NCBI GenBank assembly: GCA_023412175.1
Contig: JAEYOB010000822.1
Location: 1-5,798 of the forward strand
Reading direction: 5' to 3'
From: Pseudomonadota bacterium
GTDB taxonomy: Bacteria; Pseudomonadota; Alphaproteobacteria; Azospirillales; Azospirillaceae
Length of the DNA: 5,798 bases
Under the pieces are notes generated by a model that was not told the DNA's origin, made no database searches, and saw only the letters and a list, made by a program, of their open reading frames with translations. Positions 1-5,304 of this stretch are shown in pieces (the first letter of the stretch is position 1; each line of letters opens with the position of its first letter). A program made the position numbers and the translations under genes.

Positions 1-373
1 GGCGCAGGCGCGCCTGCACGTCGCGCGGGCTCTCGCCGCCGGGGGCACGGAAGTCCAGGCCGATGCGGTCCACCGCCACCGTCATCAGGCCGGCTTCCAG
101 CAACTCAGGCAGCGTGCTGCCCTCCCACTCGCCCCAGCTCATCTCGCGCAGGCGCGGTTCCGGCTGCGGCGACAGGCCGAGCAGGCGCGCGGTCTCCTGC
201 GCCCGGCTCAGCGGGCTCGCCACCCAGTGCAGCGACTCGGCGCCCAGCGGCAGCCGCCACAGTTGCACCACCGTGCGCCCGGCGTCCGACAGCGGCTCGT
301 CCACGTGGCCCTGGAGGCGGCGGGCGACGTTCCAGGCGGTCGGCCCGTGGCGGAGGATCAGCAGTTCGGTCAT
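1..373 (-). CDS. Histidine phosphatase family protein (phosphoglycerate mutase-like), C-terminus beyond window
   Basis: Reading the minus strand from the ATG at 371-373 gives 124 codons with no stop before the left edge, so the gene is cut there. The N-terminus carries the family signature LRHGPTAWN (residues 7-15), in which His9 is expected to be the phosphorylated histidine. SPLSRAQETA (53-62) supplies a second phosphate-pocket arginine, Arg58. REMSWGEWEG (76-85) contains the likely acid/base Glu77, and PGGES follows at 111-115. The second catalytic histidine should lie in the missing part. Members hydrolyse phosphate esters in the cytoplasm; the spacing resembles CobC/GpmB-type enzymes, but the substrate cannot be named from this fragment. 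The start is 92 bp from the divergent GNAT start. No strong ribosome binding site is visible before the ATG, but the RHG motif begins at residue 8 as is usual, which supports this start. Confidence 0.9.
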   Translation of the reverse strand, partial: MTELLILRHGPTAWNVARRLQGHVDEPLSDAGRTVVQLWRLPLGAESLHWVASPLSRAQETARLLGLSPQPEPRLREMSWGEWEGSTLPELLEAGLMTVAVDRIGLDFRAPGGESPRDVQARLR

Positions 374-465
374 CGGGACGGTCTACACGAAAGCGTCGGG
401 AATGGCACCTCCGGCGGCCGGGATGCGCTACCATGGGCGGCACCGCAGCGCAGGATCGGAGCGTC

Positions 466-1197
466 ATGACCAGCAACGACACCGGCTTTGGCCAAAACGG
501 CTTCGGCCAACCCATCGGTTCCCCCGTGCCGGGGTGGACGGCCCGGCCACGGCCGCCGCGCACGGCCATGGACGGCCGCTACTGCCGGCTCGAACCGCTC
601 GACCCCGCCCGCCACGCCGACGACCTGTTCGCCGCCAACGCCGGGGACACGGACGGCCGCAACTGGACCTATCTGGGCACCGAGCCGCCGGCGACGCGCG
701 AGGCGTACCGCGCCTGGGCGGAGGGCATGGCGGCCGGCGACGACCCGCTGTTCCACGCCATCGTCGCGCAGGACACCGGGCGCGCGGTGGGCGTGGCGGC
801 ATACCTGCGCATCGATCCGGCCAACGGGGTGATCGAGGTCGGGCACATCAACTACAGCCCGCTCCTGCAACGCACGCGCGCTGCGACCGAGGCGATGGCG
901 CTGATGATGCGCCGCGCCTTCGACGAGCTGGGCTACCGCCGCTACGAATGGAAGTGCGATTCGCTGAACGCGCCGTCGCGTGCGGCGGCGGAGCGGCTGG
1001 GCTTCCAGTACGAGGGGCTGTTCCGGCAGGCGCTGGTGTACAAGGGGCGCAACCGCGACACCGCGTGGTTCTCGATCCTCGACCGCGAATGGCCGGCGCT
1101 CCGTGCGGCCTACGAGCGCTGGCTCGACCCGGCGAACTTCGACGGGGCCGGACGGCAGAAGGCGCGGCTGCCCGACCTGATTCGTTCCGGCCAGTAA
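466..1197 (+). CDS. GNAT family N-acetyltransferase (RimJ/RimL type)
   Basis: A 243-residue cytoplasmic protein expected to move acetyl groups from acetyl-CoA to an amine; the acceptor is unknown. After an N-terminal extension of about 35 residues, the GNAT fold starts near DGRYCRLEPL (36-45). The beta-4/alpha-3 acetyl-CoA region is IEVGHINYSPLLQRTRAATEA (123-143 overall), in which the usual glycine-rich loop is replaced by QRTRAATEA, a variant I recall in one RimJ/RimL-like subfamily. The C-terminal motif LNAPSRAAAERLGFQYEG (167-184) is typical, followed by YKGRNRDTAWFSI (192-204). The chosen ATG has GGAG four bases upstream (458-461). An in-frame ATG at 433 would add 11 residues without a better ribosome binding site. 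The gene is divergent from the histidine phosphatase and convergent with exonuclease III. Residues 7-15 contain a GFGQ tandem repeat. Family assignment is secure; the substrate is not. Confidence 0.93.
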   Translation: MTSNDTGFGQNGFGQPIGSPVPGWTARPRPPRTAMDGRYCRLEPLDPARHADDLFAANAGDTDGRNWTYLGTEPPATREAYRAWAEGMAAGDDPLFHAIVAQDTGRAVGVAAYLRIDPANGVIEVGHINYSPLLQRTRAATEAMALMMRRAFDELGYRRYEWKCDSLNAPSRAAAERLGFQYEGLFRQALVYKGRNRDTAWFSILDREWPALRAAYERWLDPANFDGAGRQKARLPDLIRSGQ

Positions 1198-1204
1198 ACG
1201 AACA

Positions 1205-1227
1205 CTCCCCTGCTTGAGGCAGGGGAG
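1205..1227. terminator. Bidirectional hairpin terminator between the GNAT gene and xth
   Basis: CTCCCCTGC (1205-1213) and GCAGGGGAG (1219-1227) form a perfect 9-bp stem with the 5-base loop TTGAG. It begins 7 bases after the GNAT stop and ends 11 bases before the xth stop, so it lies exactly between two convergent genes. On the minus strand the stem is followed by TGTTCGTTT, a moderate T-rich tract, so termination of xth is the better supported direction. The plus-strand side has no clear T run. Confidence 0.65.
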
Positions 1228-1238
1228 GGCGCAACCCT

Positions 1239-2033
1239 TCAGATCGCCAGTTCCACCACGACCGGCACATGGTCGGACGGCTTGGGTTCCCAGCCGCGGG
1301 CCTCCTTCAGCACGCGGTAACCCTGCAACGCCGACTTCAGCGGCTGCGTCACCCAGATGTGGTCCAGGCGGCGGCCGCGGTTGGACGCCGCCCAGTCCCG
1401 CGCGCGGTAGCTCCACCACGTGTAGAGCTTTTCTGTTTCGGGAACGAAATGACGAACGGCATCGACCCAGCCGATGGAGTTCTGCATGGCCGTCAACTTC
1501 TCCACCTCGACCGGCGTGTGCGAGATGACGTCCAGCAACTCCTTGTGACTCCACACATCGTGCTCCAGCGGCGCGATGTTGAAGTCGCCCATCACCACCA
1601 TGGGCTTGTCGCTGGTGCGTTTGGCCGCCCACCACTCAGTCATTTCGTCGACGAAACGAAGTTTGTGGGCAAACTTGTCGTTTTGTTTCGGATCCGGAAT
1701 ATCTCCGCCGGAGGGGATGTAGACGCTGTGCAGCTCGATGCCGTTGGGCAGCGTCGCCAGCACGTGGCGGCAGTCCTGCTTCTCGCACCAGTGCTGGATG
1801 TCGCGCGTCTCCAGCGGCAGCCGGGAGAGGATGGCGACGCCGTTGTAGCTCTTCATCCCGTGCACGTGGTTGTGCACGAAGCCGCGCTCCTCCAGGGGCC
1901 TGTGCGGGAACTCCTGGTCCACGCACTTGGTCTCCTGCAGGCAGATGACGTCCGGGTTGGCCTCGTCGATCAGGCGCAGCAGCAGGTCCATCCGCAGGCG
2001 GACGGAGTTGATGTTCCAGGTGGCGATGCGCAT
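1239..2033 (-). CDS. xth: Exodeoxyribonuclease III
   Basis: A 264-residue exonuclease III/AP endonuclease (endonuclease/exonuclease/phosphatase superfamily), close to the usual length of about 268. It cleaves DNA 5' of abasic sites and degrades 3' ends of duplex DNA, acting in base excision repair. The expected active-site residues are present: MRIATWNIN with Asn7; LQETK with metal-binding Glu34; Tyr105 in HSVYIPSG; GDFNIAP with Asp150 and Asn152; RRLDHIW with Asp224; and SDHVPV with Asp254 and His255. The protein starts directly with the conserved beta strand, so the ATG at 2031-2033 is the natural start. Only 16 bp separate it from the upstream FAH-family gene on the same strand, with just a weak GGGAC ribosome binding site, which suggests co-transcription. 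The convergent hairpin at 1205-1227 probably ends the transcript. The product is clear. Confidence 0.97.
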   Translation of the reverse strand: MRIATWNINSVRLRMDLLLRLIDEANPDVICLQETKCVDQEFPHRPLEERGFVHNHVHGMKSYNGVAILSRLPLETRDIQHWCEKQDCRHVLATLPNGIELHSVYIPSGGDIPDPKQNDKFAHKLRFVDEMTEWWAAKRTSDKPMVVMGDFNIAPLEHDVWSHKELLDVISHTPVEVEKLTAMQNSIGWVDAVRHFVPETEKLYTWWSYRARDWAASNRGRRLDHIWVTQPLKSALQGYRVLKEARGWEPKPSDHVPVVVELAI

Positions 2034-2049
2034 TGCTCTGTCCCGCGCC

Positions 2050-2733
2050 TCAGCCGATGGTGACGGTCAGCGTGCCGACGCCCTCGACGCTGCCCTCCAG
2101 GCGGTCGCCCCTGACCACCGGGCCGACGCCCTCCGGCGTGCCGGTGTAGATCAAATCGCCCGGCTTCAGCTCGACCAAGCCAGACAGATACGAGATCGTT
2201 TCGGAGATGGACCAGATCAGGTCGTTGAGGTCGCCCTGCTGGCGCAGCTCGCCGTTGACGGTCAGGCGGACGGCGCCCTTCTCGGGATGGCCGATCTCGG
2301 CGGCGCGGCGGATGGTGCCGCAGGGGGCGGACAGGTCGAAGCCCTTGCCCATGTCCCAGGGCTTGCCTTCCTTCTTCGCGGCGTTCTGCAGGTCGCGGCG
2401 CGTCATGTCCAGGCCGACGGCGTAGCCGTAGACGTGCTCCAGCGCGCTCTCCACCGGAATGCCGGCGCCGCCCTTGCCGATGGCGACGACCAGTTCGACC
2501 TCGTGGTGCAGGTTCCCGGTGGCGGGCGGGTAGGGGACGGTGCCGCCGTCGGCCACCACGGCGTCGGCCGGCTTGGCGAAGAAGAACGGCGGCTCGCGGT
2601 CGGGGTCGGCGCCCATCTCGCGGGCGTGGGCGGCGTAGTTGCGGCCGACGCAGTAGATGCGGTGCACCGGGAACGGGTCGCCGCCGGCGACGGCGACCGT
2701 CGGCTGGGGCCACAGGGGAACGGCGTAGGCCAT
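2050..2733 (-). CDS. Fumarylacetoacetate hydrolase family protein (FAHD1/YcgM-like acylpyruvase or fumarylpyruvate hydrolase)
   Basis: A 227-residue single-domain FAH enzyme, the short class that includes FAHD1, YcgM and fumarylpyruvate hydrolases. These use Mg2+ or Mn2+ to cleave C-C bonds in 2,4-dioxo acids or decarboxylate oxaloacetate. [13 protein letters not shown] (28-40) holds the likely catalytic His36/Glu39 pair. HHEVEL (76-81) supplies metal ligands Glu78 and Glu80, and GLDMTRRD (107-114) supplies Asp109. WDMGKGFD (126-133) carries the conserved Lys130, and [10 protein letters not shown] (196-205) is the C-terminal signature. The ATG at 2731-2733 is preferred because AGAGGAG lies 7 bases upstream; upstream in-frame alternatives would add non-conserved residues. 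The gene leads a probable operon with xth and is divergent from the MarR gene across a 333-bp structured intergenic region. Its substrate cannot be decided; no gentisate, homogentisate or homoprotocatechuate genes are in the window. Confidence 0.94.
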   Translation of the reverse strand: MAYAVPLWPQPTVAVAGGDPFPVHRIYCVGRNYAAHAREMGADPDREPPFFFAKPADAVVADGGTVPYPPATGNLHHEVELVVAIGKGGAGIPVESALEHVYGYAVGLDMTRRDLQNAAKKEGKPWDMGKGFDLSAPCGTIRRAAEIGHPEKGAVRLTVNGELRQQGDLNDLIWSISETISYLSGLVELKPGDLIYTGTPEGVGPVVRGDRLEGSVEGVGTLTVTIG

Positions 2734-2740
2734 GGCGACT

Positions 2741-2747
2741 CTCCTCT
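2741..2747 (-). promoter_or_regulatory. Strong ribosome binding site of the FAH-family gene
   Basis: Read on the minus strand this is AGAGGAG, with the AGGAG core 7 bases before the ATG at 2731-2733. It is the strongest Shine-Dalgarno sequence in the window. It fixes the start of the FAH-family protein over the longer in-frame reading from 2766. Confidence 0.8.
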
Positions 2748-2801
2748 TACGGCAAACCGGCCCCAAGAGGTAACGGGCGGGCCGCCGCTTGCCAAGGCCG
2801 C

Positions 2802-2838
2802 AAAAACAAGACGCCCGGTCTGGGGGAGACCGGGCGTC
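2802..2838 (-). terminator. Intrinsic-terminator-like hairpin in the FAH upstream region
   Basis: GACGCCCGGTCT (2810-2821) and AGACCGGGCGTC (2827-2838) form a perfect 12-bp inverted repeat with a 5-base loop. On the minus strand the stem is followed by TTGTTTTTG (2801-2809 region), the classic T-rich tail. On the plus strand it is followed by a G/A/C-rich stretch. The terminator therefore points left, toward the FAH gene, about 70 bases before its start. No minus-strand protein gene lies upstream to be terminated, since marR is on the plus strand. It may be a leader attenuator or the end of a small minus-strand RNA. Confidence 0.7.
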
Positions 2839-2899
2839 GGAAGCTCCCGTGGGAGCCCGGGCGTAGCAGGGGAAACCACGGCGCGGGCGACCGCTTCCG
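2810..2899 (-). ncRNA. Putative structured leader or small RNA upstream of the FAH-family gene
   Basis: Three nested or adjacent stems can be drawn on the minus-strand RNA. CGGAAGC (2893-2899 as complement) pairs with GCTTCCG (2838-2844) and encloses the segment. Inside it, the complement of 2876-2881 pairs with that of 2847-2852 (CCGTGG/CCACGG). The terminator stem 2827-2838/2810-2821 begins directly after the enclosing stem. A second copy of the terminator arm (CCGGGCGT on the plus strand, at 2857-2864 as well as 2830-2837) could pair with 2811-2818 instead and break the terminator. This is the layout of an attenuator or riboswitch-like leader, but GC-rich DNA yields chance stems and no known class was recognised. 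The transcription start is unknown, so the 5' boundary given is only the outer stem. Confidence 0.3.
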
Positions 2900-2920
2900 G
2901 GGGAGGGAAACAGCCACTTC

Positions 2921-2949
2921 TTGATCTATCAGGTTGGGCCGTGCACAAT
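2921..2949 (+). promoter_or_regulatory. Possible marR promoter
   Basis: TTGATC (2921-2926) and CACAAT (2944-2949) are separated by 17 bases; each matches 4 of 6 positions of the housekeeping-sigma consensus. Transcription would begin near 2956, leaving a leader of about 110 bases before the marR GTG. The -35 element overlaps the small palindrome TGATCTATCA (2922-2931). The prediction is weak and no better plus-strand candidate is seen in the gap. Confidence 0.3.
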
Positions 2950-3066
2950 CCCCGACCAATGCGCATCGCGAATAGGCGGTATGCAATGCAGGTAGTACGC
3001 ACTGTTCTTGCTGACAAATGAAGTTGCTGCCTGCATTTTAACGCCAGATGTATCCAGCATAAAAAA

Positions 3067-3573
3067 GTGGCTTTTCCCTTGACCGACATCGATGGTACCG
3101 CGCCCGCCGAGCGGCGCACCCGCGCCCGCTCCGGCCGCAACGGCAAGCTGGGCCTCGGCCCCCTGCCGGAACTGGTCGGCTATAACCTGCGCAAGGCGCA
3201 GGTCGCCGTGTTCCAGAGCTTCCAGAACGCCGTCGCCCCGCACGACATCACGCCGGGCCAGTTCGGCGTGCTGATCATGATCCGCGAGAACGAGGGCCTC
3301 AGCCAGTCCGACCTGGGCGCGGCCGTGGGCATCGACCGCTCCACCATGGTGGCGGTGATCGACCGTCTCGAGTCGCGTGGCCTCGTGGTCCGTGCGCCGT
3401 CGCCGAACGACCGCCGCTCCTACGCGCTGAAGCTGTCGCCCCAGGGCGAGGCGCTGCTGGGCGAGCTGGTGCCGCGCATCAAGGCGCACGACCAGGGCAT
3501 GATGAAGGACCTCTCCGCCCAGGAGCAGGCCCAGCTCATCGACCTGCTGCGCCGCGTCGCCAAGGCCGGCTGA
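3067..3573 (+). CDS. MarR family winged-helix transcriptional regulator
   Basis: A 168-residue MarR-family DNA-binding protein, which normally acts as a homodimer that releases DNA on binding a small ligand. Residues 36-62 form the first dimerisation helix region, LVGYNLRKAQVAVFQSFQ. The helix-turn-helix runs from GLSQSDLGAAVGID (77-90) through STMVAVIDRLESRGLV (92-107). The wing is PSPNDRRSYALKL (111-123) with the family's typical DRR. C-terminal helices (about 129-166) complete the dimer interface. The first 30 residues are a basic, probably flexible extension before the conserved fold. The GTG at 3067 is the first usable start after an in-frame TGA at 3019, but it has no recognisable ribosome binding site; TTG at 3079 is the alternative. 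It is divergent from the FAH-family gene, the usual position for a local regulator of that gene. Confidence 0.92.
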   Translation: MAFPLTDIDGTAPAERRTRARSGRNGKLGLGPLPELVGYNLRKAQVAVFQSFQNAVAPHDITPGQFGVLIMIRENEGLSQSDLGAAVGIDRSTMVAVIDRLESRGLVVRAPSPNDRRSYALKLSPQGEALLGELVPRIKAHDQGMMKDLSAQEQAQLIDLLRRVAKAG

Positions 3574-3614
3574 TACGGCCGGCGCCTGAAGGCGTCGTCC
3601 GCATCACCCTCTCA

Positions 3615-3634
3615 ATCAATGCCATCGCATTGAT
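3615..3634. repeat. Perfect 8-bp inverted repeat between marR and the C26 hydrolase gene
   Basis: ATCAATGC (3615-3622) and GCATTGAT (3627-3634) are exact reverse complements separated by CATC. The symmetric, fairly AT-rich 20-bp layout resembles a regulator operator more than a terminator. As a hairpin it would be followed on the plus strand by a short TTTT only at 3643-3646. Other small stems lie just upstream: GCCGGC at 3565-3570 with 3578-3583, and 3581-3586 with 3591-3596. These may help end the convergent transcripts, although none has a T tail. Function is undecided. Confidence 0.55.
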
Positions 3635-3707
3635 CTGTCGGGTTTTACCGGCGGCACTCGATGGAAGCCTTCAAGCGCCGCCGGCTGAGGCCGCAGCACC
3701 GCATCGC

Positions 3708-4454
3708 CTACCGCCGCCGGGCCCGCTCGGCGGCGGCGGTGCCGAAGGCTGCGAACAGCGCGGTGGAGAGCGGGTCCTCCCGGAAGCGCCATTCCGGGTG
3801 CCACTGCACCGCCAGCGCGAAGGCCGGCGCGGCCTCGACCCGCACCGCCTCGACCAGCCCGTCGGGGGCCGTCGCCTCCACCGCCAGACCGGGCGCCAGA
3901 CGGTCGATCCCCTGTCCGTGCACCGAATTGACGTGCACGTCCCCATGCCCCGCCAGCCGCGCCAGCACGCCGCCGGGCGTCAGCCGCACGGGGTGCGCCG
4001 GGCCGTACTGCACCTCCAGCGGCGCGGTGGTGTCCTCGCGGTGGTCGGACAGGCCGGGCACCTCGTGCACGCGCTGGTGCAGCGTGCCGCCCAGGGCGAC
4101 GTTCAACTCCTGGAAGCCCCGGCAGATGCCCAGCAGCGGCACCCCGGCCTCCAGCGCGGCGCGGATCAGCGGCAGCGTGGTGGCGTCGCGCGCCGGGTCG
4201 TGCAGCGTCCCCTCGGCGCTGGGCGGGCCGCCGTAGCGGTGCGGCTCGACGTTGGACGCGCTGCCGGTGATCAGGATCCCGTCCAGCCGCGCCACCAGAT
4301 CCAGGATGTCCAGCCCGTCGCCCAGCGCCGGCACCAGCAGCGGCAGCGCCCCGGCGCCGTCGGACACGGCGCGGATGTACTTGTCGCCGGTCACGTGGAA
4401 CGGGTGCCCGCCCATCATGCGGGCGCAGGCGGGAATGCCGACGAGTGGTCTCAT
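3708..4454 (-). CDS. Gamma-glutamyl-gamma-aminobutyrate hydrolase family protein (peptidase C26, PuuD-like)
   Basis: A 248-residue class I glutamine-amidotransferase-like hydrolase. The family cleaves gamma-glutamyl bonds, for example gamma-glutamyl-GABA in putrescine breakdown. The N-terminal MRPLVGIPACARM is typical. LITGSASNVEPHRYG (61-75) matches the family's 'GG-x-x-v-x-P-x-x-Y' region, with Ser in place of a Gly. LLGICRGFQELNVALGG (107-123) is the nucleophile elbow with Cys111. VNSVHGQGI (175-183) is the conserved histidine loop, and AVQWHPEW (215-222) supplies His219 and Glu221, completing the triad. It is near full length and ends in the basic tail ERARRR. The ATG at 4452-4454 overlaps the lolA stop in an ATGA arrangement, implying translational coupling. 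No other polyamine or GABA genes are present, so the exact substrate is open. Confidence 0.94.
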   Translation of the reverse strand: MRPLVGIPACARMMGGHPFHVTGDKYIRAVSDGAGALPLLVPALGDGLDILDLVARLDGILITGSASNVEPHRYGGPPSAEGTLHDPARDATTLPLIRAALEAGVPLLGICRGFQELNVALGGTLHQRVHEVPGLSDHREDTTAPLEVQYGPAHPVRLTPGGVLARLAGHGDVHVNSVHGQGIDRLAPGLAVEATAPDGLVEAVRVEAAPAFALAVQWHPEWRFREDPLSTALFAAFGTAAAERARRR

Positions 4455-5083
4455 TTGAACTGGTCGCGGCGGCGGGCCGGCTCCCTGAAGGTGAAGAAGC
4501 CCGGCTCGAACTGGATGCCCGGACGCGGGTTGAGTAGGGCGACCTCGGTGGTCAGGCCCTGCGCGTCCACCACGCGCCATTTGCGCAGCTGGAACGGCCG
4601 GTCCTCGAACACCAGCGTCAGCGTACCCTTGCCGGGGTCCTTGGTCTCCAGCAGCGTGACCTCCACCGCGCCGGGGGTGCGGAACACCCCGGTCACCGTC
4701 ACGTCGCCGGACAGCCGGATGTCCGGCCGCAGGATGAAGGCGGCCAGGGTCGAGCCGATGGGCGCGCTCGACTGCTGCTCCATCTCGCCGTCCCAGTAGG
4801 TGAGGATCGTGCCGTCGGCGACGACGAAGTCCTTCACCGGCGGCTCGTACTCCAGCCGCATGCGGCCCGGCCGCGACAGCGAGAAGGTGCCGGCGAGCTG
4901 CCGGCCGTCGGCGCCCACCTGCAGGAAGCGGGATTGCAAGGTGCGCATGCCGTTCAGGTACTGCTCGGCCTGGGCGACGGCGGCCTTGTCCTCGGCGGTG
5001 AGCGGGTGCCCCTTGGGCGTGGCCGAGGCCGGCGCCGCAAGGCAGGCGAGAACAGCGAGCGAAGCAAGGATTCGACGGAACAC
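4451..5083 (-). CDS. lolA: Outer membrane lipoprotein carrier protein LolA
   Basis: A 210-residue periplasmic chaperone that carries lipoproteins released by LolCDE across the periplasm to the outer membrane. Residues 1-21 form a signal peptide: RR near the start, a hydrophobic core, then an APASA cleavage site. A Cys at 14 is preceded by VLA, a poor lipobox, so a soluble protein is expected. The mature part shows LolA features: an amphipathic first helix to RTLQSRFLQV (47-56), GTFSLSRPGRMRLEYEPP (65-82), and VADGTILTYWDGEMEQ (88-103). LRPDIRLSGD (118-127) and a C-terminal half with TLTLVFEDRPFQLRKW (154-169) follow. The start is GTG at 5081-5083, with AGGGGG ten bases upstream (5094-5099) and directly before the signal peptide. 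The ftsK end lies 660 bp upstream on the same strand, with hemerythrin between. Its stop overlaps the C26 gene start. Confidence 0.93.
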   Translation of the reverse strand: MFRRILASLAVLACLAAPASATPKGHPLTAEDKAAVAQAEQYLNGMRTLQSRFLQVGADGRQLAGTFSLSRPGRMRLEYEPPVKDFVVADGTILTYWDGEMEQQSSAPIGSTLAAFILRPDIRLSGDVTVTGVFRTPGAVEVTLLETKDPGKGTLTLVFEDRPFQLRKWRVVDAQGLTTEVALLNPRPGIQFEPGFFTFREPARRRDQFK

Positions 5084-5209
5084 GGTGGCGATACCCCCTG
5101 AGAAACGATCGTCAGGCTGTCCGAGATTCGTGGCGGAAACGCGGCGGACGGGCAAGTGGTCCGACGTGTGACGAAGGTGGTACGGACAGGGCGGCGCGGC
5201 CGATGCATT

Positions 5210-5239
5210 TTGACAAGCCGGATCGCCACAACCTAGAAT
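5210..5239 (+). promoter_or_regulatory. Near-consensus sigma-70 promoter of the hemerythrin gene
   Basis: TTGACA (5210-5215) matches the -35 consensus exactly. TAGAAT (5234-5239) matches the -10 at five of six positions, and the spacer is 18 bases. Transcription should begin near 5246, giving a leader of about 60 bases before the preferred ATG at 5305. It is the best promoter in the window and suggests largely constitutive expression. I see no FNR box (TTGAT-N4-ATCAA) over it. Confidence 0.75.
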
Positions 5240-5304
5240 GAAAGACTGCGGCGCCAAGAAGCGTCTTTGTATAGCGCTGCAAAAGGGAAATGGGTGGACC
5301 GGCC

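Larger units (their letters stand above)
2734..3066. other. 333-bp divergent intergenic region between the FAH-family gene and marR
   Basis: No coding sequence is supported here. Readings that cross it have no conserved motif and extend antisense to the neighbours. The left half (2762-2900) is GC-rich and full of inverted repeats, including the terminator-like hairpin and nested stems described separately. The right half (about 2910-3066) is noticeably more AT-rich, as promoter regions usually are. It carries TGATCTATCA (2922-2931), GTGCAC (2941-2946), the palindrome ATGCGCAT (2959-2966), and CAATGC at 2957 and 2984. On the minus strand I see only weak promoter candidates. One is TTGTCA (3012-3017) 17 bases from TACCTG (2989-2994), upstream of the hairpin. 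The other is TTGGCA (2790-2795) 17 bases from TACCTC (2767-2772), downstream of it. Both have good -35 and poor -10 elements. Confidence 0.7.

Noticed and set aside
63..1217. Long plus-strand reading frame of 384 codons over the histidine phosphatase and GNAT genes
   Set aside because: It is a GC-driven shadow: Arg/Pro/Gly-rich, with no conserved motif, and it overlaps two genes with clear catalytic motifs in other frames.
370..1635. Minus-strand reading frame of 421 codons across GNAT and the end of xth
   Set aside because: It is antisense to GNAT and out of frame with xth, composition is biased, and no motif is recognisable.
1269..2063. Plus-strand 264-codon reading frame antisense to xth
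   Set aside because: It mirrors the exonuclease III gene, whose active-site residues are all intact on the minus strand; no independent evidence of coding.
2921..2931. FNR-type anaerobic regulator box at TTGATCTATCAG
   Set aside because: The half-sites are two bases apart instead of four and the right half is imperfect, so it does not fit TTGAT-N4-ATCAA.
2900..2955. Thiamine pyrophosphate riboswitch on the minus strand
   Set aside because: TCGGGG and AACCTGAT resemble parts of the THI box, but the CTGAGA core and the terminal GCGTAGGGA-like segment are missing and the downstream gene is not a thiamine gene.
3630..4799. Plus-strand 389-codon reading frame antisense to the C26 and lolA genes
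   Set aside because: Gln/Arg/Gly-rich shadow translation over two well-supported minus-strand genes.
4998..5083. LolA as a lipoprotein with a lipobox at Cys14
   Set aside because: The residues before the Cys (VLA) are a poor lipobox, and a clear APASA signal peptidase I site follows; LolA proteins are soluble carriers.
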